The notes: generated by a model not told the origin, from the sequence alone. DNA of 64,000 nucleotides from Angiostrongylus vasorum (GCA_018806985.1 JADANN010000390.1:1178001-1242000), one strand, 5' to 3'. Shown: positions 13,161 through 25,125, counted from the stretch's first letter. Numbers and translations are program-made.

Positions 13161-13438
13161 AAAGGACAAAGCCCTCAGCGTTGATAAATTCCTGAGGGAT
13201 TCACCATGCATTCGACTTGATTAAGCATCGTTTGGAGGTTATTGAATGCATATCTGGCCTTTACAATGACTCGCGGTGGGCTAGCGACGTATATAATCAG
13301 TGCTGCTATCCTCCCAGATCGGTCTGGTACCAATTTGCGGACCTCGGAGGGATGGAAGGCGTGGTGAGCCATGCGCGCGGGGGTTGATTCCACGTGTGTG
13401 TTGCAGGGCGTCTCCGACCACTGCGCCACACGTGCCCT
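13161..13438 (-). repeat. Family A tRNA-like SINE
   Basis: Near-complete reverse copy from 'aaaggacaaagccctcagcg' to 'ccactgcgccacacgtgccc'. The two tRNA-like boxes are intact on the reverse strand. Confidence 0.8.
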
Positions 13439-13826
13439 TTTTAATAGAATAGAATAAGGCAAAAACAAACAAACTGGAATAAAACAGGAATCCTAACATG
13501 AGCTTGGCACCGGGAGACATCTACGATACACTACCGCGGAAAACTCCACGCGATTTTCGCCTACGTATTGCCTGCATTGCGTCCAATGCAAGTTGAGGTT
13601 AAGACCACTCATTACGATGAAGACTTAAGGATTGTAACAAATACCCAAAAAAGTGAACACGCAATACTATTGCAATGATAATTAAATAAGCATCGAAAGT
13701 TCTGTCCATATCTCAGCATCTCTTCCATGATAAACGAATAGACAGCGACTAAAAGTTAAAATATTTTTTGTTATTGATAATACAAGGTAGTTTGCCAGTT
13801 TAAGGTGATCTTATCACTGATTTCAG

Positions 13827-16800
13827 CATGAAGTTCGATCAGTATCAACGTTTTTGGCCGGAAGTCATAGTGTTGATTCACGAAGTATTGGTACGGAGCA
13901 TTGGCCGCTAAAGCTGAACGTACAGTTCTATGAGCACTCACCTGAGGGAGTATTATGCCAAGGTAACTTTCACCTTAAGATTTTTGTTATTTCTAATGTT
14001 CCAAAATGTTTATGAACTTTTTGGTGAATTTCTAAATTCCAGTACCATAGAGTATGCTGTATAAATGTATAATTGTTCCAACGTGCTCTTCCTAGGCATG
14101 TATTTTAACGGAACGAACAGGACAAATCACTTGTTTTATGAACTCAACATTCAATAAGGAGGAGCTCATAAACGAATGTGGTGCAACCAGATTAGGAGGT
14201 AGGACATCAATACGCTTTTTTCCGCTGGTATTTTATTCGTTCATTTTCTAAAGAACTTGTTTGTCACCGACCAGACCAGCTGGTTATGTACGGAATTCTG
14301 TTCGAACTACGTATCAATAAGTTATTGCTCTAAATAGGGACTTTTTTCCGTCATAGAAACTGCGATTTTTCGATTCAGTCTCATCATCGTTGTTGATGTT
14401 GTTGCTTACGATGGTGATGGTGATGTTCTTTGTCGTTGTCGGAGTTGGTGTTGTATTTTTTGCACACCATGTATTTGTGAAGGTTTCACGTGCAAACAAA
14501 TCCAACAGAAAGTTCCATAAACAGGTGGGTGGCATTTAACTGAAGCTCGAATGACTTTACAGCTCAATTAGAAAAAAACCATATACAGGTGGATGACATT
14601 TAGTAGGAGCTTAAGTGACATTGTAGCCATCTTGTGAACATGGTGACATCGGATCACATAGCCTCAACCATCCCACACATCATGCTGTTTGATGCAGTTG
14701 CGTAAGTGTTGCGCTAATTAACTACGGGGAGGACCATGACTTAGTAGAGCAACTAAAGCCTGGGGAGATCTGAATTAATCCATAATGATGCTGAGGTATG
14801 AGCAAAACTCAAAGCACCGGTGAGAACCGGCGGCTACATCTTCCGTGGGTTCACAAGCTATCCACTGCACCATATAGTACTTTGCACGACAAAATAATAG
14901 GCAGTAAATGAAAGTTAAACTCTGAGACCAACTGGCTGTGAGAAAGGCAAAACAAGGCCCTCGCTGGCAGGATGGATAGCGCGTGACCACGCAAAGAAGA
15001 TAATCGCGGGTTCAAAGTCTAGTTAGTGTTCCGAGTTTTGTACATATCTCAACAGCCTTGTGGTTATATTGCTCATAATGCTCTTCCATGGAAAAGAAAA
15101 GATAGGCAATAAGCAAAAGTTAGCATTATGTGCATTCTGATTTTCTTTTGTGAACTTAGAGATTTACTGAGAAAACGTAGAGGTTGTTCTACTGTGTGGT
15201 ATTTATGGAGAGTATATATTAGTTTACCTTATTAAAAGGAGTAACGTCATGTTTGTTTTTCCTGTGTTGATTAAACTCCTAGGAGAAAACTAATCTTTGC
15301 TAACGATTATTTGATTGCCAGAGGCTTTTTACAACCAAAGCGTCTATATTTATCAGCAATTAATAACTGCCTAGGACGTCATGTAATTGGTCTTGTTTGA
15401 GGATACCAGATTATGTTTTTTCTCCTGAAAGCTGCTCTCGTTGTTTTATTTTCAGATCTCAGTTTAATCCTAACTAATTAAATTGACCTCGCTACGGTTT
15501 ACCGCCGCATCGTGGCTCGGAGGTGTTCCTGGGTGTCGGACTGCGATGTACAGCGGGGGATTCGTCCCCACGGCAGGGCCTCCCCAAGCTGGGAAGGAGT
15601 CCGCCATTTCCATCAGGAAGCCTAGCTAAGAGTAAACCGATACCAGGATCCACCACCGTCGTGGTATCAAAGTCGCATGGTGGCAAATCTCCGTCTGATG
15701 CACAAGGGCTGCGACTGCCTGTGGTGGTGAAGACCTGGGGGCAGACTTTGGCCAAGCTGTCCTCGGGATTCCAGGGAGCCACAATTGCTTAACCAGCAAA
15801 TCTCCGAAAAATGGTGATTATGCTGGGACCTGCACAACTAGTGAGGACGGCCGTCCAAGTATCAAGTAAATAGTTAAATTAAAGTAGCTTCGGTGGAAAG
15901 TCGTTGTTTGGGAGATCGTAGAACCTCAGCAATGTGTAACATACCATCTTCTCGTTCAATTTTTTTCACTTTATTCGTGGAGTTTTGGGAACACAATTTA
16001 ACGCTTGCCATGAATTGGACGTTTCTACAAATCAAAAACAAAAATTTGAATTCTAAAATCTCCCACGCAAATCCAGCAAGTTCAGAACCACCGACAAACT
16101 GAGCAGTACAGTTATACCGTGCTGGTTGAAATCCCGTTTGCGAACTTGAACAAAAAAAAAGCTATAAAATACGTTTGATGAGCTCCCAAAAATCAGAATT
16201 TGAACTTAGTAGAATAATAGAAGACAAGATGTGCAAGTTCCGTTATTTTTTTGGAATTGATAAAGCTAAATATGAACTGAGAACGCTAGTTAGAGTTACA
16301 GCCAGCTGTCCGTTGTACGCATTGAAATCAATGCGCATCGTCGTGAACGCTTTAATCGACTAGTACGTGGGCACTTTAATTTATTAGGCAGTTTGATCTC
16401 CGATCTGTGACTTGTTAACTGCACTATTTTCATTTTCACCGTAACAATAATTTTTACTAATCGAGAACGTCGGAGTTAATTTTAAATGAGTTTGCTTACT
16501 GTTTATTTGAGATTTCTATGCAAAACTATGCTATGAGTATATTTGAATGACTTTAAGATTTCCGGAAGTGCTTAGCTGTTTTTTTGTACCACAATCGCCC
16601 ATTTGGACCGTTCAGGTTTTCGTTATCGTCAACCGTATCTTTCATTTACTATGTTAACCGCAGTAATTATGGGGCTTCTAGGTTGGTTCTAGTTAGATGA
16701 CGCAACGCAATGCACGCGCATCTACTGTTACGCCACGCTCATCAAAGCGTTTATTGGTGGCGATCGTTTGAATTTATGTTGATCGAGCATTTTTTTTCTA

Positions 16801-19286
16801 CCACGAAACTATATCCTATGGTACATAACATGGGGGCCCCTTGCATTGAACTCCATTCGTAACGTTGAAGAAGTGATTGAATGCGTATTTGATACATACA
16901 TTGACTTACGGAGACATACCGAGATATCAAACCAGCGTTGTCTTGTCCTCCAAAATAAGTCTGAGATCGACTTCGTAGGGATGGAAGACTTGATTTATTT
17001 AGGTGAAAATCGAACCGAGTACCCTGTTTGTATCTTGACAATGTGTCACATTCGCCCTCACTGTTCTTCTCGTCGGTTTTCTTACTATTCTTTTCTAGAT
17101 CTGTAACAAATACACTTGACACTTGAACGGCCCGTCCTCACTGGTTGTGCGGGCCCCAGCATAATCTCCATTCTTCGGAGATTTGCTGGTTAAGCCATTG
17201 TGGTTCCCTGCAATCCCGAGATCAGCCTGGCCATAGTCTGCCCCAAGTCCTCACCACCACGGGCAGTCGCACCCCTAGTGGATCAGAGGGAGATTTGCCA
17301 CCATGCGACTTTGATACCAGGACGGTGGCGGATCCTGGTATTGGTTTACTCTTAGCTAGGCTTCCTGATGGAAACACCGGATTCCTTCTCAGCTTGGGGG
17401 GACCCTGCCGTGGGGACGAATCCCCCGCTGTACATCGCAGTCCGACACCCAGAAACACCTCCCAGCCACGGTGAGACGGTAAACCGTTCGGAGGTGTAAC
17501 AAATAAGATGAATTCATCCCAGTTCTTTTATTTTTTTAACTTTTTGAAAAGATCTTTTTTGAGACGCGAGAGCAGTATTGATCTTTGGGACCTGCTCATT
17601 ATGGCTGTGTATTACCTTTTTGGAAATTGAACAGTTTTTCTTTGTGTATTGCTTTAACTTCTTAACTTTCTGTTTTCCCTTGAAAAGTACAGGTTCATGT
17701 AGCACGAAATGTTAAGAGAATCAGGTTAAAGATTTTCACCTAAAATCAATAAGTAGTAGCAATATATCTGGCTAATAATTATCTTTTATTGAATGTCGTT
17801 TTTTCAGCCACAATGTGCTTCTTTTTTACCGCCATCAATTCAAGCGAAAAAAATGAGTAATGATGATGATCGGCTGACAGTGATTGAAGAGGAAAAGGAG
17901 GAGTCATCACGGTTCAGTCCAACGCCATCAACTAGCGGATTCGAAAGCGACCCACGAAGTTGGTCCTAATTTCTGTTTTTGTTCTATAAGTACAAAATCC
18001 ATGTCCTAAATCATAAACTCGTAAGGGATTTTTTTTCGTTTCGAGTTATACTACTAATGCAGATTGTTTCTCGTGGAATAATTTCCTTCATTGCTCGTAC
18101 TTTAATAGCGCGATTACTGAAGTCCCATCTATAGTACTTGCCTTGAGATGAAGGATAAGGAGAAAGCGTTTCTTGTAGGGATCCACCATGCATTCGGCTC
18201 CATTCGTAACATCATAGAGGTGAATGAATACATATTTAGTCTGTATACGTAGGCCTGTCGATGTTTCACGTCAAAATTTTTTGTCCTTCTAGATTATTGA
18301 TATTTTGACCCCGGAAGGATGCTGGTGGGTTGGTCAGTCTAGGAGGCGGGATCGAAACAATGACTATGGATCGAGATCACCTTTACCCACTGCGCATGAC
18401 CCGCTCCTAAATAATCGCAAGCATTTTCATGCATACATGCGTAAATGTTTTTAGCAATATGCGGTGATTCAGTCAAGATGTTAAACGACTAGAAAGCACT
18501 CTGGAGATGCGAGCTTTTCCAGCAGATAAGCTCGATGTGTGCTCCAGAACCGTTTGACAAGCTAATTATACATACCCAACCTGTTACATCCCTAGCGCAC
18601 AAAGCCGTCGATGTTGTTTCATTTGAAAAAAAAAGGTTTTTCACGTGACATTCTTATCGCTGTTCGTCTGTTTGGGCTTAATTCTTTGAGGCGCGGCACA
18701 CCATCTCTTGGCCTAAAGTTCAATGTCGATTTTTGTTCCGCAGTTCACTTCCGTTGACAGGTGTTGCTAATGGCACCGTTAAGATTAAAATCTGACTGAG
18801 AGAAAGACAAAGCGAGAGTTTCAGTGGTGCAATGGGTAACATGTGAGTCGCCGGAAAGGATAATCGCGGTTTCGAATCTGGCCTGTACCATGAGTTTTGC
18901 AAATATCTCGGCATCATTACGGCTGTATTTCACAGGATGCTTGCATGAAAAAAACAATAGGAAGTTAATAAAAAATTATGCCGGAAGGGGCCTTTTCCCT
19001 ACCCCATGTGCGCATTAGTGTCAAGGCGTGGTTGTGCTAACGGGACTTACAGTTGTACAGATAGTACAACTGGAACAAAATATAGTATCTTAAGCTATGA
19101 ATATATGTATTTGGGAAACTGCTGAAAATTCCCGAAGTTTTCCACTCGTTTTTTTTCTTGTCTCAGCACTTCTTTTCAGATTTTTCGTTTAATTCACATG
19201 AGTACCGATCGCCTCCAGTGGATACGGTGGCGAGCGTTCGGGGTTCAATATTGCAGACGTTCCGGCCAGCTCCTCATCCTTTGTAA
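13827..19286 (+). CDS. Unidentified multi-exon gene, C-terminal part (candidate)
   Basis: Four exons join in phase: 13827-13949 (41 codons, after GATTTCAG), 14096-14227 (44 codons, after CTTCCTAG), 17808-17958 (after TTTTTTCAG) and 19180-19286 (after CTTTTCAG, ending in TAA). Together they give about 170 residues. Exon 2 includes ELINECGATRLGG; exon 3 is acidic then Ser/Pro-rich (TVIEEEKEESSRFSPTPSTS); exon 4 ends in Arg-Pro-Ala-Pro-His-Pro-Leu. Exons 1-2 faintly recall the C-terminal half of an extended Tudor domain, which is inference only. Exon 3 could instead be terminal, with a TAA at 17967-17969. The donors at 13950, 14228 and 17959 were chosen by phase and are not strong. Introns 2 and 3 carry family A, B and D repeats. 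The N-terminus was not found. Confidence 0.4.
14781..15066. repeat. Family D foldback element, diverged
   Basis: Left arm in reverse ('aatgatgctgaggtatgagcaaaactc' with a decayed tRNA-like core) and right arm forward ('gataatcgcgggttcaaag ... gagttttgtacatatctcaacag'). The same two-armed layout occurs at 28.0, 43.8 and 59.4 kb. Confidence 0.6.
15484..15870 (-). repeat. Family B repeat, near full length
   Basis: Reverse copy running from 'acggtttaccgccgcatcgtgg' to 'gaggacggccgtccaagtatc'. Near-matching flanks (taattaaatt left, tagttaaatt right) suggest a decayed target-site duplication. An 89-96 codon frame on either strand is the repeat itself and not a gene. Confidence 0.8.
15871..16825. 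other. No supported gene
   Basis: Intronic to the candidate gene model at 13.8-19.3 kb. Short frames only. Confidence 0.35.
16826..17005 (-). repeat. Family A remnant, strongly diverged
   Basis: Follows family A order in reverse: 'actccattcgtaacgttgaag', 'gtgattgaatgcgtatttg', 'tacattgactta', 'accgagatatcaaaccag'. The tRNA-like head is gone. Confidence 0.5.
17113..17494 (+). repeat. Family B repeat, full length with target-site duplication
   Basis: Runs from 'cttgacacttgaacggcccg' to 'gtaaaccgttcggagg'. It is bounded by a perfect 11-bp direct repeat, TGTAACAAATA, at 17102-17112 and 17495-17505. This defines the element as about 382 bp long and shows it moved by staggered-cut insertion. Confidence 0.85.
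18148..18415 (-). repeat. Family A remnant, strongly diverged
   Basis: Recognised from 'gatgaaggataaggagaaagc', 'gatccaccatgcattcggctc' and 'gaatgaatacatatttagtc', then a poorly preserved head near 'actgcgcatgaccc'. Confidence 0.5.
18800..18955 (+). repeat. Family D tRNA-like SINE arm
   Basis: A-box-like TGGTGCAATGG at 18825-18835 and a B-box-like GGTTTCGAATC near 18868-18878. The family end 'gagttttgcaaatatctcggcatcat' follows. Confidence 0.65.
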
Positions 19287-20115
19287 TGGCCCTAGAAGTA
19301 TAACATCTTTCCAGGCTTTTCAAAATTCACTTCGAACAACTTTGAAGACGGTATGAGTACTTGTCTTGTAAGTAGAAGTTTCAAAAAACTTTCAACTCAG
19401 TTCTGATGGAGTATCTCTGATAGAGTTATTGCTGGCCCTTCACTTTGTTCTCATTCTTATGCGATGTATTCATAGCATTCCTCTCATTCTGCTTATGGCT
19501 TGAAATTCGCCAAGGTTTATATTTCACACCGTTCTCTGGTTTAATTTTAGGTGTAGTTTTATTTTTCTGATGGTTTCCTGGTATGATTCCGGGTATTTTA
19601 TAACTAGTAGTAGTTCCACCATGATCTTCACTGTTGCTACGTCCTTTCTTTTTGAAATTCTGTTTATTCGAGATTTCTTACCTGTATGTCACACCCGACT
19701 GAAGTACTTGTACAGGCTAATTTTCGGGTAATATGTATCCTAGTTTAACTAAACCCTAATAATTTCAATTGGAATTGTGTGCTTTTTAAAGAAATGAAGT
19801 ATTTCTGAGACGATTCGTTTCAAAGAAGATTAAGAAAATAGGTAAAATTTATGTAACAGATGCTGGATGGCCATAGTTATTCACTGGAAATAGTGGTGGT
19901 TTGAAATGGGTTCTATAATCTGACTAAAAAAAATTATTACAAAAGATAAGAAGGTCATAGGTACTAGGACGAGTCGTCTTCAACACATTCACGACAAAGC
20001 TTATTTCTCGAAAACACGATAATTTCTCTACTAGTAAGTAGCGGAGTAGTTAATAGCTTTGCTTACTTATGGAAGAGATTTTCCTCTGTAACCCTAAGAG
20101 TTAAGAAGTAGCAAG
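19287..20115. other. No supported gene
   Basis: Follows the last candidate exon of the unidentified gene and may hold its 3' UTR. No canonical AATAAA close to the stop codon was noticed, and no repeats were recognised. Confidence 0.35.
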
Positions 20116-20392
20116 GGTGCGCGTGGCGCAGTGGTTGGAGGCGTCACTGTGACACATACATGGAGTCGATACCTGTGCTCATGGCGCATCAAGCTTTCCA
20201 TCCATCCGGGGTGGGCAAATTGCCACCAGACTTGTCTGGAAGGATAGCAGTAGTGGCTTGATACATCGGTAGGCCACAGCGAATCATTGTAAAGGCCAAA
20301 TATGCATTCAATCACTTCCAACGATACTTAGTGAGGTCGAGTGGATGGCGCATTCCTCAGGGACTGATCAACGCCGGCAGATTTATCCTTTT
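20116..20392 (+). repeat. Family A tRNA-like SINE with near-perfect duplication
   Basis: Full copy from 'gtgcgcgtggcgcagtgg' to 'cagatttatcctttttttt'. The flanks AACCCTAAGAGT (left) and AACCGTAAGAGT (right) differ at one base and look like a target-site duplication. Confidence 0.8.
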
Positions 20393-20439
20393 TTTTTATT
20401 AACCGTAAGAGTATATTTATACGAATTTCTTTTTTTTGC

Positions 20440-20725
20440 ATTACTCATCACCACATTTGCTGTGTATTCGTTTTCTTCTCATTCCTCCTCCACAATGATC
20501 TTTGAACATTTGGTTTGTTGTTGCGGTTCTGCTTGAGGATTTCTTCTTCTTAAGAATGTCGTAGAATGCTGGTCGAGTCAAATCTTCTAGCAATCTCGGA
20601 GAAAGCCGAGCCAAATAAAACATTCCCACGTGGATTGTAGGACATCGTTGAGAAACGATCGAATCGGCACCTTATTTCCTGGTGAACTGCATCATTAACC
20701 ACTGCTCAACCCTCTCTCCCATGTG
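20440..20725 (-). repeat. Family C repeat, diverged
   Basis: Lies directly after a family A copy. Recognised from 'cgttttcttctcattcctcctcc', 'gatctttgaacatttgg', 'gaggatttcttcttcttaagaatgtcgtagaatgctgg', and a decayed head. Confidence 0.55.
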
Positions 20726-21333
20726 TACATATGAATTCTGATAAGTAGCCTTTGGGTTTTAAAATTGTTTCGGGCTAAATTCATAAAAAAAACGGATGAA
20801 ATCTTGTTTGTTCAATTGCTTCGGTGTTCAAAATACGAGCACTTGCGTGAAAAAAACGAAGGTATGTTCCATGGGTTCTACAGAATTAGAGTCTCATTAT
20901 GCTAGCATATCAAAGCTTATACGTCATCGGCAAGGATCTGTGTTTTTCTAAATGCCCTAGTTCAATCAATAAAGTTAAGCATGTGTTGACATATGTTCCT
21001 CCAACACTCTTGTGAGGGCGCCTAATTTTCAACGTTTATGGACTTGCTGGCTTCTTGACAACAAATAATTTCCCGATAACTAAAGGACTTGATGGCTTGT
21101 AAACATCAAGGGAATGTAGCGAAGACTTTGCTCCATCGTTCAATGCGTGTGAATGGTATGTATGGTGCTACTTACAATATTTTTGCTATGAACCATCATA
21201 AAAAAACATTTCTGTCAGCGTTTCGAAAGTGTTGTAATGTATGATGCATCTCTATTTAGGCACTTTTTATACTCACACGCTGTATACGATAACTTTGGTC
21301 CACTATAGCGATTGTAATTTAAATAATAATAAC
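20726..21333. other. No supported gene
   Basis: Nothing recognisable. Confidence 0.4.
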
Positions 21334-21483
21334 AAAGGATGAAGCTCTTGGTGTTGATCAATCCGTAAGGGATGCGCCATGCACTCAACTTAATTAATCA
21401 TCGTTGGATGTGACTGAATGCATATCTGGCCTTTACAGTGACTCGCGGTGGCTTACCCATGTATCGACCCAGTGCTGCTATCT
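21334..21483 (-). repeat. Family A SINE, head missing
   Basis: Reverse copy that stops at 'ccagtgctgctatc'; the tRNA-like head half is absent. It lies about 70 bp before a second, nearly complete copy in the same orientation. Confidence 0.75.
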
Positions 21484-21550
21484 ACAGATTCTGTTCATAG
21501 AATGTCTTCAGACGCTTTTCTGTATTGCACTCCATTCATAACTTCTACTA

Positions 21551-21828
21551 AAAAAAATAAAGCTCTCGGAGTTGATCAATCCGTGAGGGATGCGCGATGC
21601 ATTTCGACTTCATTAAGCATCGTTAGAGGTGATTAAAGGCATATTTGACCTCTACAATGACTCGCGATGGTCTACCGATGTATCGAGCCAGTGCTACTAT
21701 CCTCCCAGACAAGTCTGGTGCCAATTTGCCGACCCCGGAGTGATGGAAGACTTGGTGGGCCATGTGCGCTGGGACCGATTTCATGTGTGTGTTGCAGGGC
21801 GCCTCCAACCACTGCGCCACACGCGCCA
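21551..21828 (-). repeat. Family A tRNA-like SINE
   Basis: Near-complete reverse copy with both tRNA-like boxes, ending 'accactgcgccacacgcgcc'. Confidence 0.8.
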
Positions 21829-22267
21829 TTAATTTAAATAACAGTCGATTATAACTGAAATCTGTGGTCACTGAACTTATTTTGAAAACAGGCTGTTGCG
21901 GATTTCCAAGTACAGAATAAAGCCTTTCCCGAGAAACACATAGCACTACATCTGTGTTCTACAAGTTATGGATTGACTGGAAGAAGTGCAGAGAAACTGT
22001 TTTATGTGTTAAAATAAACCACATGAAACCTATGAAGGTCATATTGGCCACTCTGACGACTTTGAAATGAGTCGCATAGAAATCACTCGTAGGGAGAGTG
22101 TTGGTTGAAAAGGTTGAAAGCAGTCATTATTTCAGAATCACAAGCATTGAGATTACTGTGTATCTTCGCGAATGTGTCATGAAGTTTATATCGAAAATGA
22201 GCGCGTCGAAACAACAGCAAAAAGGGACTTCTTAATAACCTTGCGTGCGATTACCAACACAACAAGG

Positions 22268-22550
22268 TAAAAGAATAAAAAGGATAAAGCTCTCGGCGTT
22301 GATCAAACCCTGAAGGATGCGCCATGCATTTGACTTCACTAAGTATCGTTGGAGCTGATTGAATGCATATCTGGTCTTTACAATCACTCGTGGTGGCCCG
22401 CCAATGTATCGAGCCAGTCCTGCTATCCTCCCAGACAAGTCTGGCACCAATTTGCCGAGCTCGGGGGGATGGAAGGCTTGGTCCATGGGCGCGGGGATCG
22501 ATTCCACGTGTGTCGCAGTGGCGCCTCCAACTACTGCGCCACACGCGCCT
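22268..22550 (-). repeat. Family A tRNA-like SINE with perfect 11-bp duplication
   Basis: Complete reverse copy flanked by ACACAACAAGG at 22257-22267 and again at 22551-22561. This fixes the element as about 283 bp, from the T-rich 'tatcctttttattcttttа'-type tail (reverse strand) to the GGCGCGTGTGGCGCAG head. Confidence 0.9.
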
Positions 22551-22561
22551 ACACAACAAGG

Positions 22562-23239
22562 ATACTGATGACTAATGCCGAGACTAAACCCAAGTCGGCT
22601 TTCAAAAATATTGCCTACGCTTCGCAGTTTTCTTGACAAACATATATGAGGTTGTTGCTACACTCTTTATTCGCAAAGGATGGTCTTTGGAGAACTTTGT
22701 CTTCTTCAAAGCACGGAAAAGTCAAGTTGACAGCAGTCGAGTCATCTAAATACCTCCATGACCTCAGCAGCAGAACTGAGATGCCTAGATTTCAACTGAA
22801 TTGAAAAGCTTGTTCATACACTCACCATTTCGTAAGGGTCTTCCACTGAGCCTTCGAGATGTAGACGAACTACACAGCATTCACGTGGATGGGTAATGTC
22901 CCTCCTTCACGATAAAAAACCATTCTGAGGTACTATGTGAGATCATGTGTGATAACGAACCATTCCTTCTTACGGTTCTTTTTTGGATTGTTGGAATTTA
23001 TCCAAAATGCTTCGAGAGTTCTGTGCGCTTAAGTTTTCGATTCCTTTGCGAGGATAATAATCTCTACCTAAAAATGTTCTCTGTTATGCCTCCATGTCCC
23101 TTTGCGCGGCTAGTGAAGTACTTGTTTTAACTCTAACTTTAGCAACTAGGTGTCGGTTTCTCTCGGGTAAAATTTGTGCCCTATCTGCTAGTTTATCAGT
23201 TCAAGATATTTGCACATCTTCTCCTATATAGAAGGGATG
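22562..23239. other. No supported gene
   Basis: No gene recognised. A stretch around 22,660-22,860 may be further retroelement debris, but I could not place it. Confidence 0.35.
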
Positions 23240-23790
23240 ACAAGTCAATCATCTACAAATCCCCGGTAGAGTAATGGCCGGAGTTCGACAATTGGTGTTT
23301 CCACCGTGGACGTGAAGGCAATGACGCGCGTTGGTGCCAGTCGCTGTCTCAGAGCTAACCCTCTCATTCGTGCGTAGTATTTCTCACACCATCTAAACAC
23401 TGAGCAGATCAGGCACTCCTTTAATAGTGCAATAAGCAGCTCAATCGAGAAACCACACATATTTACTGCTTATTCGTGCTGCATACGGAGCCCGCGGATG
23501 GTATGCATTGCGGAGTCATTCGACACGTTTGTGTAAAGTACGGTAACGTCCAGGGACTCCATCATGTATGCGATGTTTGGACGCGCGCTATGTAGACGAT
23601 TTAAGAGCATCTGGGTAATCGTAAGATGAGACGGGTTCAAGCAACTGGATGAGTATCCCGTCTATGAGCCAAGCTATTCTATCACCGGGCTTGTTTACAC
23701 AGATTGTGGCGGCGGTAGACGCACGATCGTTGGTGGATACTAATTTGTGAGATTTGGTGCTGCGTACTTACAGCACAAAATCTGTTGGTG
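23240..23790 (-). pseudogene. Penelope-like reverse transcriptase, decayed
   Basis: Reverse-strand translation shows the Penelope-type order. SLDVTVLYTNVS (motif A region, Asp present) is followed by a fingers/palm helix around NMCGFSIELLIALL, then LALRQRLAPTRVIAFTS (motif B region), then LRPLLYRGFVDD (motif C, Asp-Asp present). A stop codon (TGA) comes immediately after the Asp-Asp, and another interrupts the segment between motifs A and B. N- and C-terminal parts are absent. This is a dead fragment and not an active element. Confidence 0.7.
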
Positions 23791-24149
23791 ATTCAATTTT
23801 AATTTGCGAATAAACTAATGGTTTTAAACCTGATGCGTTGACCATTACCACGTTGACCCATTCCGTGTTCAATCTTCGGTATCTGTTTTAAAATTTCTAT
23901 TTTCTCAGCATACAACTACTATTGACTGATAGTCCTGTGCTGTTCAACACTGGAAGCTCACAGGCTTCGCGCATGCCACATTTTTTTTTACGACTGGAGG
24001 ACTAGAGATCTCCCAGTGAGGGAGAAAGGTCAGCAAGACCTTTTTCTTATATAAAACACGTGGTCTCCACGATTTGAGGAACCATCACTCGACCACTCAC
24101 TGTCAGCCGTCTATAAATTCTTGACCCGAGCAATCCTCAATAGGGCCAT

Positions 24150-25125
24150 ATGAGCAAGCGGAGATGTAACGCAGATTCAGTACGACAGATCAAATCCACA
24201 AGATGATGAGACTAGTCATAGAGTAAAACAGAGAGCTCTAGATCACATTCGTTAACTTAAAACTTAGTGAGCTGTATAAAAACTCCACAACCAATCATAA
24301 AAATCACTATTCTACAACGACATTAATACCGACGTAAAATTTTAGGTTCGGCAAAGCAATACCACCTCGCCAAAAAATAATTAGTGCCACCTTCGAGAAC
24401 GTCATGTGAACACTGGGAGGAGAGAACGTGGGACTGAAAATCAATGGTCAGCAACTACACAATCTTCTATTTGATGATAACATCGTTCTTATAGCATCAA
24501 CAAGGCGGGAACGAATGCTCGCCGACATTGGCAGTGCTTATGGATAGACTGGTCTTAGACTAAATCTCACGAAAGCGGTGTTCATGAAGAACGGAGCTCC
24601 AGCTACGTCTGTCCAAGTCGGGAAGTCAGCGTGATGAACGACTTAGTTCCAGAGTTGAACAAGAGGAAGCGAGCGGTTTGGGGGGATTTCAAGAGCATTG
24701 AGGATGTAGTGGAGAAAACAAGGAGCATTCAACTCCGTGCATACGTTTTTCAACTTCAGGATTCTCCCACCTTAACGTGCGCATCAGAAACCTGGTCTAT
24801 ACGCAGGCATGATGAAAGACCACTTAACGTTATTGAAGGCGCCGGATGTTAGGAGTACCCTGAATCACATAAGAGAGGGAAGGAATCCGATACTCTGACC
24901 TATGTCAACGATCAAAATAAATTGTCGAACATAAGGTGAGTCGGACACGTAATGCATCTGGGTGACAACCGATGGACATGAGCCGTTAGTGACAGCAACC
25001 CACGAGATTTCAAGCTTGATGAGTGATATTCTCTCACGTTGAAATAACTCGTGCGTACTCATCAAGAAAACAGCTACATTATTCTTGGGCGCACACATAT
25101 GTCAAAATGTCGTGAATCTCTTGTA
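24150..25125 (+). pseudogene. RTE-like non-LTR reverse transcriptase, decayed
   Basis: Frame-shifted + strand pieces match the second half of nematode RTE-type polymerases. A segment near 24,290-24,420 corresponds to the part before motif C. LLFDDNIVLIAS (about 24,460-24,500) is motif C with Phe-Asp-Asp where active copies have F/Y-A-D-D. Downstream, NKRKRAVWGDFKSIEDV and CASETWSIRR (about 24,650-24,810) are the family's C-terminal block, and VGHVMHLGDNRWT lies near 24,935-24,975. Several stops and frameshifts intervene, and the endonuclease domain was not found. Confidence 0.75.

Noticed and set aside
15492..15792. ~90-codon frames on both strands, also at 17.2, 25.5, 28.7, 31.1 and 56.6 kb
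   Set aside because: All coincide with family B repeats and recur with each copy.
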